Part shown: piece after piece, positions 35,801 to 49,100 of the stretch
How the letters are laid out: every line of letters starts with the position of its first letter
Position numbering within the stretch: position 1 is the stretch's first letter
Origin: Paguma larvata
Lineage: Eukaryota > Chordata > Mammalia > Carnivora > Viverridae
DNA length: 64,000 bases
Assembly (NCBI GenBank): GCA_030068075.1
Contig: CM057839.1
Location: forward strand, 51,116,960-51,180,959
Direction of reading: 5' to 3'
The notes under the pieces: generated by a model
What the model was told of the DNA's origin: nothing
Seen by the model: only the letters and a program-made list of their open reading frames with translations
Databases searched by the model: none
Translations under genes and position numbers: made by a program

Positions 35801-38800
35801 AAAAGGAAATAACAATATTTCAGGAGAAAGATTATGAAACCAAATACTAGGACAATTCTGATAATAGATAAGAGAATGGATGAGACATCATGATGCTAAA
35901 TTGATAAGATTTGCTTTCACAGTAAGTGGAGATAGTGGGAAAGCAAGGATGCAGTTATTAACACAAAGTCAGGGAATTTAAAAAGGAAGTAGGAAGAGAT
36001 TTAAAGGGGAAAGACAGTGCAGTTGTGTAAGATACGTTGAATTTATAGCAATCACAGAGTATCCAGCTGGGAAGTGAAAGAAATGAACATTTATTAAGCA
36101 GCTACCATGCAAGGGATTCTTCACATACATTTTCATGTTTAATCATCACAAAATCCTCATGAGGTAGATGGCACTTTCCATTTTACAGATGAGAACACTG
36201 AGATTCATAGAGTTAGTGACAGTCCTTGATCCTTCCAAAATGTGCAGTGGTTTCTAACTTTTTTTTTAGTGGTTTCCAACGTTTGAAGCATCAAGCCCCT
36301 TATTTTTACTCCCCATGTGCCCTGTGTTTTTTGTTTGTTTTGTTTTGCTTTGTTTTTAAGTAGGCTTCATGTCCTATGTGGGGCTTGAACTCATGACCCA
36401 GAGATGAAGATCTGAGCTGAGATCAAGAGTGAGACGTTTAACTGATTGAGCCACCCAGGCACCCCATGTGCCCTGTGCTTACCAAGCTGCATTTATTAAA
36501 GAATTAGTTCTCTAGTTTTTGCTATTCAAATACATGTAGAATCACCAATCGTGGTTCTGATTGGCATGATATAAACAGGCTTAGGTATTACAATTCCAGC
36601 CCAAAGCAAGTAACATTTTCATTAGTCCTTGTATCCCTCTGTGAGCAAATATACAATTTGCTTTGGTCTATTTAAAATATTAATTATTGCTTGAAGACCT
36701 CAGATTGAAAACTACTCTTTTCATTTGACCCCTCATAGAGTGTGAATTATACTGAGTGTATTGGACTCTTGACAGCAGGGGGGAATTTTTGTAAGAGTGC
36801 AAAACTGTTTTCAACTGTTAATGCTGAAATGAAAGTTAGCAAGAAATTTTAAAAAGGGTGGGGGAACAGAATATGCTACCCCAGAGTATGCCATTTTGAC
36901 ATGTTTATTATTATCAACTAAAGTTACTTAAGAAATAGCCAGCGTGAGGACACTCTAACCTCCTCTGTCCCCTGAAAGCAGGAAATAAATCTCCCACCTG
37001 AAAGGTACCCTCTCTGGCCCAGGGGGATAGAGAGGATCCTTAAGGCCAGAAACAGGGAACAAAGGGCCAAGATGGCAATATAAACAAACTTTGTTACTTT
37101 GTCACTAATTTACTATCCCACGGTCAAATATTTTTGTCTTGTCAATCCTTTACAACTTTATTGTTTGTCAGAAAGGTACAAAAGTTTCCTGCTTTGGTCA
37201 TTTCTTTAAGACTAGTATTTTTATGGGGCTCCTGTACATATGACATCAAACTGGGTTTTCTCCTGTTAATCTGTCTCATGTCAATTTAATCATAAGCCTG
37301 GCCAAAGAACCTGAAAGGAAAGAAGGAAGGGGAAAGTTTTCTGCCCCTACACCATCCCAAGATGGAAATACAGTTAGAAACAGAGAATCAATGAGAAAAG
37401 AGAAGTTAGAAGCTGAAGAGAAAGATGTCAGCGTTAACATAAGAGGTCATACTTGAAGCCAAAGGACTAGGTGAGACCTAGCACAAGCACCCCTCTAGAA
37501 CTATTGGTTTTTGTATGATACGAGCCACGAGGGGCTGGAGCAAATGTTCAAACCACCAAGAGGGGGAAATGTATGCACAGGGCAAAGTGCAGCATAAGAG
37601 ATAAAAACACCAGTTTGAAAAATAGATTTTTAAGCATTAAACTCTGAGAACATACAGCAGCAGCATGTCAACAATGAAAAATCCTATGGGAAAAAGCGCA
37701 GACTTACCGTGGGATCCTGTGTCTCTCTGAGTTTGTGTGCAAATGATAACAATCTGTCCAAAGCTTCCTGAGGTATATTTGGGACCTATATTATGAGAGA
37801 ATTGAGAAAAGAAAGAAAGAATAAATTGGGATATCTGATCAATCAATCAGAAATTATGGCTGGTTAGCAGACAATATTAGAATTACATTTTTAGAAAGTC
37901 TCTGATGATTGGTAACGTGTTTAACTCCTAACTAAATTTGCTTACTCACTTTCTCAGGAAACACTTATACCTCTGCTTCCTCTTGAACAATCAGGTAGCT
38001 GAAATGAAGCCACTCTTCATTTACACTTCCATCACCAGGATAAAAGAGGACAAAAACTGGCATAAAGTGTGTCCATAAAAAACTTTTCATAATTATTTCC
38101 CCATTTATTAGCTTCAGCATGATTTTTTAAACTCTAATTTCAGCATTTTTTCTTACTAAAACCAAACTCCTTCATTTAATCATAATCTTATATCTACGAA
38201 GTGACATAAGGTATCCTTGTACGAAGGCTGGATGCTCAAGCTGTTCATTTTTTTAAGGACTTTTAAACCACACACCTAAGGGGGGATACTCACTTTATCA
38301 ACGAACTGTGAAGAACAATGACCCAAACAACACACACTTACTGCCTGAACTGTGACAATTTAGCATCCAACTCTTGATTTCAGCTCAGGTCATATACTGT
38401 GAGATCACCATGTCAGGCTCCACACTAACAGTGCAGATACTCTCATTCTGTGTCTCTTCCTGCCTCTCTCTGCCTCCCTCTCAAAATAAAAAAATAAACA
38501 TTTAAAATAAAAAAATTAAAATATCAGAGAGATGTTAGAACAATGACTGGTATAATGCAACCATTTCAGAAGTAATCGGCTCAGGATTCCTTCGATCATT
38601 TTTAAGTGACTAGAACTTGAAAATTTTAAGTTCTTTTCAGTATATTCTTTATCTCATTTATTCTTTAAATCAATCCTGTGATATATCCCCAACTTTGATT
38701 GAGTAATTTACCCAAGATCTGAGAGCTGGTAAGTAGTGGATTTGGCATTTAAAAGCAAGCTGTTTGGGGGCACCTGGGTTAAGTTGCTCAGTCAGGTTAA

Positions 38801-41800
38801 ACAACCGACTTCGGCTCAGGTCATTATCTCATGGTTCATGAGTTCGAGCCTTGCATTGGGCTCTGTGCTGACAGCTCAGAGCCTGGAGCCTGCTTCAGAT
38901 TCGGATTCCGTGTCTCCCTCCTCTCTGCCTCTCCCCCGCTCTCACTCTGTCTGTCTCTCTCTTTGTCAAAAATAAATAAACATAAAAAAAAAATTTAAAG
39001 CAAGCTGTTTGACTTGAAAGCCTGTGCTCTTATTCATCATCGTGCTCACAAGACCTAAAATTAATCGTTCATTCAGGTATTTCAAAGGGGATCAGTGCAT
39101 CATATAAAAAGTCAATTATTTGTGATCTAGAACAACACTGCTCCGTAGGACTTTTTACGATGATGGAAATGTTCTTTACCTATGCTGTCTGACATGGTAA
39201 CCAGAAGCCCCCATGTAGTTACTGACCACTTGAAATACGACTGAGAAACTGAACTTTTAAAATTTATGTAATGTGGCTAGAGCTACACTGAACAGTGAAG
39301 ATCTAGAGCTCCAAAAGCGTTAAACACAATACCTGGTTGAGGCAGACATTGAAATAACGCATTACATACACTACAAGCCACCAGATAACTGGTCAGGTAA
39401 GTACAGGGTATATTACAGTATGGAGGGGAACTGGATTACTTTATATATTCTAAAATCTAAGGAACTAAAATATATTTGGCCTCCCTTTATAGGAACCTAA
39501 AATAGTCATCTTTGGCCATAAGAGGAAAAGGAATCCTAAATCTGCCTCCACACGAGGAAAGTGGAGAGCTAGCTTACATCCATGGTTCTCGAAGTATGTC
39601 CCAGATCAGCAGCATCGACATCACCTAAGAACTCTAGAAATGCAAATTCTCGTGTACCATCCAGACCTAGTGACTCAATCTGTATTTCATCAGGCCCTCC
39701 ATATGTTTCTGAAAACTGCTAAAGTATGAGGACCATCATATGAGGAAATTTGGGTGTAAATGGGTAGAAAAAGCCAGGAATGTCCAACACCAGCAGGTGT
39801 CAGAGTGCCTTAAAAAGAGAACAGTTGAAGGACACAGGCTAGAGATAGCCTCACTCTTACCATTTCCTTAATCACTTGAATTTCTTCGCTTTTGACAAGT
39901 GGTTTCATATAATGGAAAAAGAACATGGTTAAGAATTCTGGTCCCAGCCATTGCTGTGTAGTGCTTCCAATGACAGGGGGTTCTGCCAAAGCGATGATTC
40001 TGAAGGAGGGGTGGACAGGAAAAATGGATCTAAGGGGGGAAAAAATAAAACAAACAAACATAATCGTTCATATTAGAAATTAGGTCATAGGAGCTACAGC
40101 CCAGGCAGTCATAACCCATCATGTTGTTAATATAGTCAAAGCTATTATCCAAAGAACAAGCTTTGAAAAAAATCAGAACATCAAGAACCTGTTATTAAGA
40201 CAAAAAAAGAATCTTCTACTATTAAAATATGTTGAGTTGTTTCCACTGACGGTCTCCATGCCTTGTACAAATCACTGTTTTGGATATGTTATTATACCTT
40301 TAGAGAGATTTCTCCAAAGTCCCTCAAAACAAAATCTCCTCCAGTTATTCAATATCATTACACAGCTTCCTTTTCTTTATTCAAAATGCCCTCAAAATCT
40401 CCTATCTTGCAAGGAACCCATTCTATATCAATCATAGAAAGACCAAGGAGTACAATTCCGGATGAGAAGACTTTTTACAACACAGAAAATTTAAGCAGCA
40501 TTAAGGGGCTGGATTAAATTTAAAATGTGTGATTCAGTTAGGTCTTCAAAAGGTAGAGAAAATTAAACTTTTTATCATTCACTCTTTTGTTATTTTTTAG
40601 GAAATATTGTGATTTTTAAAGTGATCTCTTTTATAAATCTCTGCTGGGGGATCTGAGGATGTAAATATTCTAGGACTCATGTTGCAAAAAGATAAGACGT
40701 GCCATGGTTTATGAAACGACTTGAGGATGTTTTGGAGAAGTGACTAGACACCACTTATCATGATCTAAACTCCAGTGGAAATACAATTATAGAGGGTAAT
40801 ATCATCCTTGTTATGAGAAAGAAGAGATGAAACTCAAAGACCCACCAAGTTATGTACCAAAATATACGTACATAACTGGCATTTCTCCAGGAACGGACTA
40901 CTCATTGCCATTAACTGTTATAATAGAAACCAATAGTTATGTGCTTAGGCAGCTAGAATATCAGGAGGTAGGGAATGTGTGAAGAGAATCAGATAAGTAC
41001 TCTGAAGATTTCGGATAAGACAATGTCCTCCCAATACAACAGGTAGGTCCACCAAATCCCTGACCACATGATCTGAAAGTTTAAAGGCCACACCATAATT
41101 TGTAAACCAGAGAAAACCAGTTTTTAGAAATGGTCATATGAGAAAGGTCTAGAGGAATTCATAAAAGTTGCCAGATATCATTACATTTCTCTAGGTAGGA
41201 AAAAAAAATCCTTATTTACAGATATTCAAGCAGAGCATGGGAATGATCTGTCCAAAGGAGTTGTTCTGGGAAAACAGGAAAGAACAGCAGCACGCACAGA
41301 GCCTGGAAGTCCTGAGGATGGCATGATCACTGCGGACTGCCAGCAATTAGACAGCCACACGAGAGAACCTAGACACAGAAAATCCTGTATTCTAAAAGCT
41401 CAAAGGGAAGGTTATTCCATTTTCCACTCCTGCCAACTGGTTTGCTATAATCCAGAAAACTCCTGCTTTGTGGCCCAACAACAGATGTTGGATTCATCCT
41501 TACTCCTCCTCTTTCCTAGTCGGGACAAAAGAAGGTGGGAGAGACAGAGCTGCTTTTTTGTGCTTTGACTGCACAAAATTAAATCTGCAGATGTGGCTTC
41601 TTACTCAAGATAATGAGGGATACTAGATCAGGGAATAAACAAAGCCAAAATCCAACAAGTAAGCCAAAAGAGGAAGTCCAATTTATATCCTTAATCCAAA
41701 AGATCAGGAAGCAGGGACCACAGCTGAGCTGTGAATTTAGTACTAGAAGAGCAATTAACATGAGAACAAGCAACTTGAGAGCAAGCTAGAGGGGTTGCCT

Positions 41801-44800
41801 TTAAATAGGTGATGATCATTGCTTAGAACATATATTGTCTGTGGCTTGTTTTTTGGTATTGACTCTAGCTGGGAACACCCAAGTGAGCTGGCCCAATTTA
41901 AAGAGGGGCAGTTTCCGAGATGGTTGATGTATCAGGCAGAGAAGTGTACACTGGCTATGAAAACAGACAGCAAACTACTGAATAACAGGATAAGGACCGT
42001 TTTGTTGCTAGGTCACCCCAAAGGCTTCCTCACATATAAATAGGTCATATGGAAAGTCATTTCCTGATGATGATAGGATCTCTACGTCTGAAAGCTGGTG
42101 AGCAGAGCGCTCCTAAGGATCCGCCATATTCTTTCAGGTGTTTTAAGACACTGGTGTGTAACACAAAGGTTGAATCAGTAGAAAATAGTTGAGAATTAGG
42201 AAACAAACACTATTAAAAGTTAAAACCAAGATTAATATTAATTTTACCAGAATTTAACAACAACAAATAACAAATGCAACTGAAGATATGGCTTGACTGA
42301 GATAATTATTTCATAAAACTTAAAAATGAGAAAAGCAAAGTGTTCTTTTAAAGTGATTTCAGGAATAAAAGTAATGGGGTCAATATGCTTGTTTGGGGGC
42401 ATAAGTATAAATTTTAGAGAGGAAAGCACTTTCTACTGCTTCTTAGCAATAAGAAGGCATAAAGTATTGATATACATACCAACATGAAAGATCTCAAAAT
42501 AACTACGCTGAGTGAAAGAAGCCAGATCGAAAAGAGTGTATATTGTGTGATCCCATTTATATAAAGTTCCAGAAAATACAGGAGAAATCAAGTAACTTGA
42601 AGCAGATTCTGAGGGTGGCAGAGGAGGATGACAAGGGTCAAGAGAGAGAGATTACCAGGAGATCTGAAGACACTCTCGGGGCGGTGGTCACATATGTATT
42701 CATTATCTTAACTGTGGTAATAGTTTTGTAAGTATATGTGAATATAAAATTATCAAACTGTACACTATAAATATTCACAGTTTATTATATGTTATTATAC
42801 TGTGGTGATATCTTAACTGTGGTGATAGTTTTGTAAGTATATGTGAATATAAAAATTATCAAACTGTACACTATAAATATTCACAGTTTATTATATGTTA
42901 TTATACCTCAAAAAAGCTATTCATTTAATAAAAGAAGAAAGACTTCAGTAAAGTCCAATCTTTTGAATGAAATTATATGGTACATTTTTGTCAAATGTGT
43001 ATATTAAGGAATTTGAAAGCATGACATAGAAGGTTTTTATAAAGACATTAATCATAAAGCGGAAGAGGATTTTATAACTGGCTTTCTGTACTATACTACT
43101 AGTCCTCCAATTCTGAAACTACAGGCTTTGTAGTTCTATCTGTAGCCCATATTTCACCTTTTTTTGCCTACGCAATGCAGTATACTGCATGAGCACATTT
43201 CTTGTTCATCTTTATGGCACACAAGGTCTAGGGTGGTACTTGGAAGACAGCAGATGCTAAATAACTAAATAAATGTATTAGTGTTGTTAAGAACCATCAC
43301 AGCAAGAAACTTTTTGAAGACTTCTGATGGCAACAACAGCAGAGGTAATTGATAAGAACTGAGAATAATGATTTTCTACCCAAAAGCTGAGCAGTTCATC
43401 TAAATGAATGACTATGTTAGAGAAGGTGTGTCCTCTGTATCAAAAAGACAAAACCACAACACACAATAATAAATAGATTCTTTATAGACATAGAGTTTAG
43501 AACTTTTCCTTGACCATAACAAATGGTTATTTTTCAAAATCAGAATTTGCTGAGGATCCAACACAAAAATGTGGGCATAAAATCCTGGCTCTATCTTGAA
43601 TTTTATTAAAGATTTACATGGCCTAAATTGCTAGTAAAGAGATGCTGAGGTTTCAGGGGAGGTGGGAGAGAATGCTCAGATCCTACCTAACTTCTAACAC
43701 AGGAGTAAAAATAAATGGGTCCAGAGAAGCTAATCGATCAAGGATTACACTCAACGTCCAGATATGGTTCACCACCAGTCAAGAAAAACTGGAGATTGCA
43801 AACTGTTTTCAATGTTCACTCATAATTAATACTAATAAAATATTCAATAAAAATTCAAAATCACCAGACTATATATAATTATAACTGAGACTAGGCCACT
43901 AATCTTTACTGCTTCCCTGAGATAACCGTAAGTCCCTTTCTTGGCAAAACAAACTATTAGTAATGCACAGAAACTCTCGGCCCCTGCATCTATGCTCTGA
44001 CCAACGGCAGGAAGGGACATATTTAGCAGCCTATAGTATTTGTATTCTCTCTTTCTCCAAAGAAGTTTTTCTCATCAAAGGAAGCAGTTCTATTTTGGTC
44101 CTTATTTCCTGTGAGAAATGCAGGCATGGTGTCTGGTGTGTGTGGCCATTATGCTATTTCTAACCACCATGTCCACTGTATTCTTGGTGTCTTGCAGCAA
44201 GGGAAGGAAAGTTGCTAATATTTCTTACACCACATCTAAGAGCACATTAGCTATGTAATTACTACGTAGCCTGCAGAGCATTCAGATCAAGATATATGAA
44301 CTAGGTGAAGAATTAGAATACAACAAAGGTCAGCAAAGGAGTCAGGTACAATTGTTTAGAAACTGCGTTTCACACTATGAAGTTGACAGGCACAGTAACC
44401 CACTGCTAGTAGCTGTTAATTACTAGGCGCTGTGGTATCAGAAACATTGCTAGACAACCTCAGAAGGTTGTCTAAAACTGGATTAATGAAATTACCTTTA
44501 CCTTGATTTCCTAGAAAATCCTAGATTTATTCACTTTTGCTATGTGGTCTACTATGTGCCAAGTATTGTGACATTAGAGACAAAGAGATGAAGTACACAG
44601 CAACAATGTCCTGGCAACATTCAAGTCCTGGGTTGCAGTTATTTCCTGAGGTCCAACTGCATCCTTGTCTCTCCTTTAAACACGTGAAATATAAGTTCTT
44701 TTTTGCAAAAATTTAAGGGTTTTTTTTGTTACTTGTAACTAAAGGAGTTCTGCTAAACACAAATATGAAAATTAGTTGTATCTGAAAAGAGACAGGTATC

Positions 44801-46123
44801 CAAATTTACCAAACTAGGTCTAGAGGCATAGACACTCTTAAATCTGCCTTCCCTTCATTCTTCCTTTGACTTTTTCTCTATCACAAAATCCCCCAAGGAA
44901 ACATAGCATTCATAGCTGAGTTTGTTTAAAGGCTATCAGAAATAATAATCATTTCACTGAACTTCAATTCTCTGCTTAGGTATAGAAAGAAAGGGACAGA
45001 TGATTCAGATGATGAGTTTCTAATGTAGAGTTCAATACTAAGGCCAAGAGTAACATGTTAGATATGCATAGTATATAGGATCAACTGACACTAGATAATG
45101 GGTCATATGACTTATAAGAACAACTCATGAAATAAATTAATTTCCTTGCTGAGTACAAATTTCCCACTTTATGTTCCACTATGTTCTTTTGGTCAAACTG
45201 TCTCTCTCTACCTAATAAACAGACTTGAAAGAAATACTGTCAACTGGCATTAACGCATTATAACCTACCCTATTATAACCTATTATGACCCTAAAAGAGA
45301 ACATGTTTATTCTCAGTAAGACAAAAATGGGCCACAAAATCAAATCAAGTTTAGCCAGAAGAAGTTAAAGAAATTTACTAACAATCCACATCTATCAGAG
45401 TGAAGCAGATCCTATAACATGATTGTTTAACAACAAAATAGAGAAAAACTGTTTATTTTCATAAGAAAATAAATAGCATGTTTCTCAGGACAAAAAAAAA
45501 AAAAAAAAAGAAAGAAGGAATACTGATAAGGAAAGACATTAGGCTCTCAACCGGTAGAAATATTTCAGACAGAGAAGTATCAACTCTTAGACATCTTGCC
45601 CCTGAAAAAGTCAATGAAGTCTTGGCAAACTGACAGAGCATAAGAGAGAAAATTAGAAGTTCAACACCGAACAGATGAGATGAAAGTTGCAGAAAGAGAA
45701 AACAGAGGAAATGGGAAACTGGCAGTAGACAGAGATCTAGCAGGACATTTGTGCTGTAAGTATGAAGGACAGCAGGTCCAGATTAGGGCTAGTCAGGATG
45801 CACCTCGAGAGAAAAGACGCAAGCCTGATAAAAGCCTGATGTGCCTGACCATGCTGAGAGGTGATTTAGACAAAAGGGGAAGTACCTGGGATGAAAAAGT
45901 AATAAATACATGGAAAACAGGGTCATTTCCTCCTCTGTGTTCCCATGGCATTACTGTAGAGATCTCTGTTCTAACATTTATAAGCTGCATTGTTATGGTG
46001 TAGCCAGGTGGCTCAGTCGGTTAAGCGTCTGACTCTTGGTTTTGGCTCAGGTCAAGATCTCACAGTTTGTGAGTTTGAGCCCCACATCAGGCTCCATGCT
46101 GACAGTGCAGCGCCTGCTTGGGA

Positions 46124-46163
<40 letters not shown>

Positions 46164-49100
46164 GCCCCTCCCCCGCTCACTTTCTGTCTCTCTCTCAAAA
46201 ATAAACTTAAAAAAGAGCTGCATTGTAATTATTTACCTATATATCTGCCCCTCTTCATATGTATGCAATCACTAACTCTAGGAAAAACAAAACATAGGCA
46301 AGACAGGAAAAACAACTGTATTTTACTAAATGACTTGACTGTAAACGGTCCTTATACTGTGATAATAACGCAGACATTGGGTGAAGTTCTAAACGAAGTT
46401 ATTCCATAACCACTTAGGAAGAATGAGAGGTGGGAAGTATACATATGTAGTGGGAAGAGGGGTGGTAAAAAGAGCTAAACCTTAATTTTCCATAGGGAGA
46501 AATCAATTGATAATGCCTAATACTGAAAGATAAAGAAGCGTCAGTGAAAGCATATCATGATACTGCAACAGTGATGTATGGGGATGGATAGTATCTACAC
46601 TTGTGGTGAACACAACATAATCTGGAAACTTGTGGAATCACTATGTTGTATACCTAAAAACTAATATAACATTGTGTGTCAACTCTACTACAAAAAAAAA
46701 AAAAAAGTGTATTATTCAGTGATACGGAGGTAAGTACCTTGAAGAAACAGCTCAGAGTAGAAAGTAGTAGTCTCTGGGGTGTGGGAAATGGGAAAGTGTC
46801 TGAGGACCGATGAAGGAGGACTGGCATTTTTCATAAAAAGTCTTGATAAACTATCTGGCTGAAGTTTCATGCATGTTTAACAAAGACACAAAATTCAAAC
46901 AAAAATAAAAAGTAAATGACGGAAACCAAGCAACACTCTTATGACTTGTTTTCACCTACTTGGAGTAACCTCTAGGGATAGAACTGAGCCTGGTTTGTAT
47001 TCACGGGAATGCTAAAAATCAATAGTGATGAAGATAGGACACTTTGAGAAGGAAGTCCTACTGACTGGTCTGAGCCACAACCTCAACATGATGTACAGGG
47101 CCGCTCTGTTCCTGAAATTGTTTTCTTTTGTAAAACCGCTTGAGACCATCAGGGAGAACTTGGGTCCTTTTCAGGGAACAGGGCTGTCATTTCCTGGACA
47201 TTTGACTACAAATACAATGTTCCTGAAGTCCTAAGGGAGCCTGACAAGCAGGCTTGCAGAGAGCTACTGCCCCACTGCTTTGATCCACCTCCCTGAAAAG
47301 ATAAAATACAAAAGCTGAATAGTATAAACTAAAGGCATGAAATGAGAGGGATCTTTAAAACTTACCTTCCTTAAAAAAAAAAAAATTAAAAAATAATAAA
47401 ACCTGCCTCCCTCGACACTCAACCAAACTATTCACTGGGCTAAAGGAGTTCAATGATGTGAATCCCAGAAGCATAAATAGCTATGTATAATCAAGTGAAT
47501 TTTTTTAATAACTTAATATAGAGGTAGTAAGGAATTTAATATTTCCTCTCTATAAAAAATTCCAAGAAAATTTTTGAACAAAACTCTCCTTAAAACATGA
47601 ACACAATAAGAAATACACTTAATTATCATTTGTAAAATTTTAACATTTTAAATATGTCAGCAACCCCTTTGTGGGGAGGGAAAGCTTTAATTAATTAAGA
47701 TTCACGTAAGTAACTGTATTTGCCAAGGTAGCAATCTCTAATTATGTCAAAATATCCATGGAAATGTAATGAGACAGAAAACTTATATTTGCCAAACCTC
47801 CTCTAAAGGAAAGTAGTCTGTAGCTAAAGGAAATACTTTGAAACTTTTCAAACACATAGAAAATTTGAAAGAATAGAATATTAATACCCATATATCCTTT
47901 ACCTAGATTTCACCAATTAAGATTTTACCACTTTGTGTTTTCATTCCCACTTGTTCTTTCTCTATGTGTGTTGTATACATGTACACACACATACTCATGT
48001 CTTTTTTTCCCCCTGAAACATCTAGAAGTAAGTCATTGACATTCTTTTACATTATCCCTTAAATTTTTCAGTGTGTCTCCTAAGAATAGGCTACTCTCCT
48101 TCATAACCAGAATACCATCATGATACCTAAGAAAATTAATATTAATTCAATATGATGTTGTATACATTTCACATTTAAACTTTCCCAATTGTCCCAAAGT
48201 CTCTTCTATAGCTGTTTCCATTTTATTTCTTGATCCAGGATCTGAGCGAGCCTCACATAGCAATTGGTTGTGACATTTCTGGAAGGAATATATAAATAAA
48301 CCACAAAGGGTACACCTGTACCAGGTGACTTATCTCAGTAATAACCAATTTCTTCCTGGGTGGGAAGGCCCAGTAAATTATGAGGGTTTTTTGTGTTTTG
48401 GTTTTTTGTTTTGTTTTGCTGAAGGTAGACAAAGTACCGGACGAAAACTGAGTTGCCAGGACAATGTAGAGGGGTTACCTCCTGAGCACCTCTTACGAAG
48501 TGTTCAAACACTTATGTGACAGTTTGGCTGAGAGGGCAGAGCACATCTCGGATCGCAAACCCAAGTTTTAAGAAATGCCAGATTATGAGCACGCCTGGGA
48601 CAACAAACTATTAAACTGTTCAAAGTTAGCTTGGCTCGGCCCTAGGTTCAGAAGGATAATAAAAAGAAGGCACAGTCGACCGCGAGAACGAGGGCAGTGC
48701 GGCAACATTACCTCTTCTGCAGCTGCTCGTCAGATAGCTGCAGCTCCTCCCGTAAGCGCATGTACCTGTCTTCTCTCAGCAGCCTGGAGCCATCGTACAG
48801 GCTCAGCTCCCGGTCGTGGATCAGCCTAAAGGGAGAGGCGAAAGTCGGGGAACAAGTTCATCCATGTTGAATGTTGAAGTTACTGGAGGTAGAATCAGCT
48901 AACATTTTAATCATGTCTATTCTTACGGGCAATTGAGTCTAACAACTTTGTTAGGGGCGCCTTTTGAAACTTCAGATTGGCTAGTGCTGCGGTCCTTGGC
49001 AAAACTACTGGTTTCTGTACTGGAAAGCGGTCGTCATGGTTATGAGATATAGACAGTGGGGAGGAGAAGGATGAGGAGGAGCTGGAAAGGGGAAGGGGGA

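Larger units (their letters stand above)
30365..37707 (-). other. VWA8 intron between window exons 4 and 5, LTR-rich
   Basis: 7.3 kb. In plus-strand order: MIR split by an L1 3' end (31000-32195), ERV1-like solo LTR (32205-32577), weakly L2-like sequence (33120-33540), CAN-SINE (33871-34054), L2 (34640-35270), MaLR-type LTR (35283-35760), MIR (36078-36225), CAN-SINE (36327-36461) and an ERVL-type LTR (36859-37351). Confidence 0.8.
37786..39860 (-). other. VWA8 intron between window exons 3 and 4
   Basis: 2.1 kb. It contains two plus-strand CAN-SINEs (38350-38503, degraded, and 38767-38996, well preserved) and two short hAT-type DNA transposon relics (39128-39300 and 39582-39730). Otherwise I see nothing. 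Confidence 0.8.
40030..48711 (-). other. VWA8 intron between window exons 2 and 3
   Basis: 8.7 kb. Recognised content: an old L1 with an internal 105-bp tandem duplication (42480-42925), a pure A run (45491-45509), a CAN-SINE (45994-46215), an L1 3' tail (46553-46706) and an ancient L1M-type block (47845-48280). 40100-42470, 42950-45480 and 46730-47840 show no feature I can support. A stretch at 44520-44620 has an L2/MIR-like phrase (CTACTATGTGCCAAG). Confidence 0.78.

Noticed and set aside
42705..42906. Tandem unit as a CRISPR-like array
   Set aside because: Only two copies of about 97 bp with a 9-bp spacer, in a mammalian L1. It is a simple duplication.
45491..45509. A19 run as the tail of a processed pseudogene
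   Set aside because: No exon-like or gene-like body could be recognised before it, and no flanking duplication was found.
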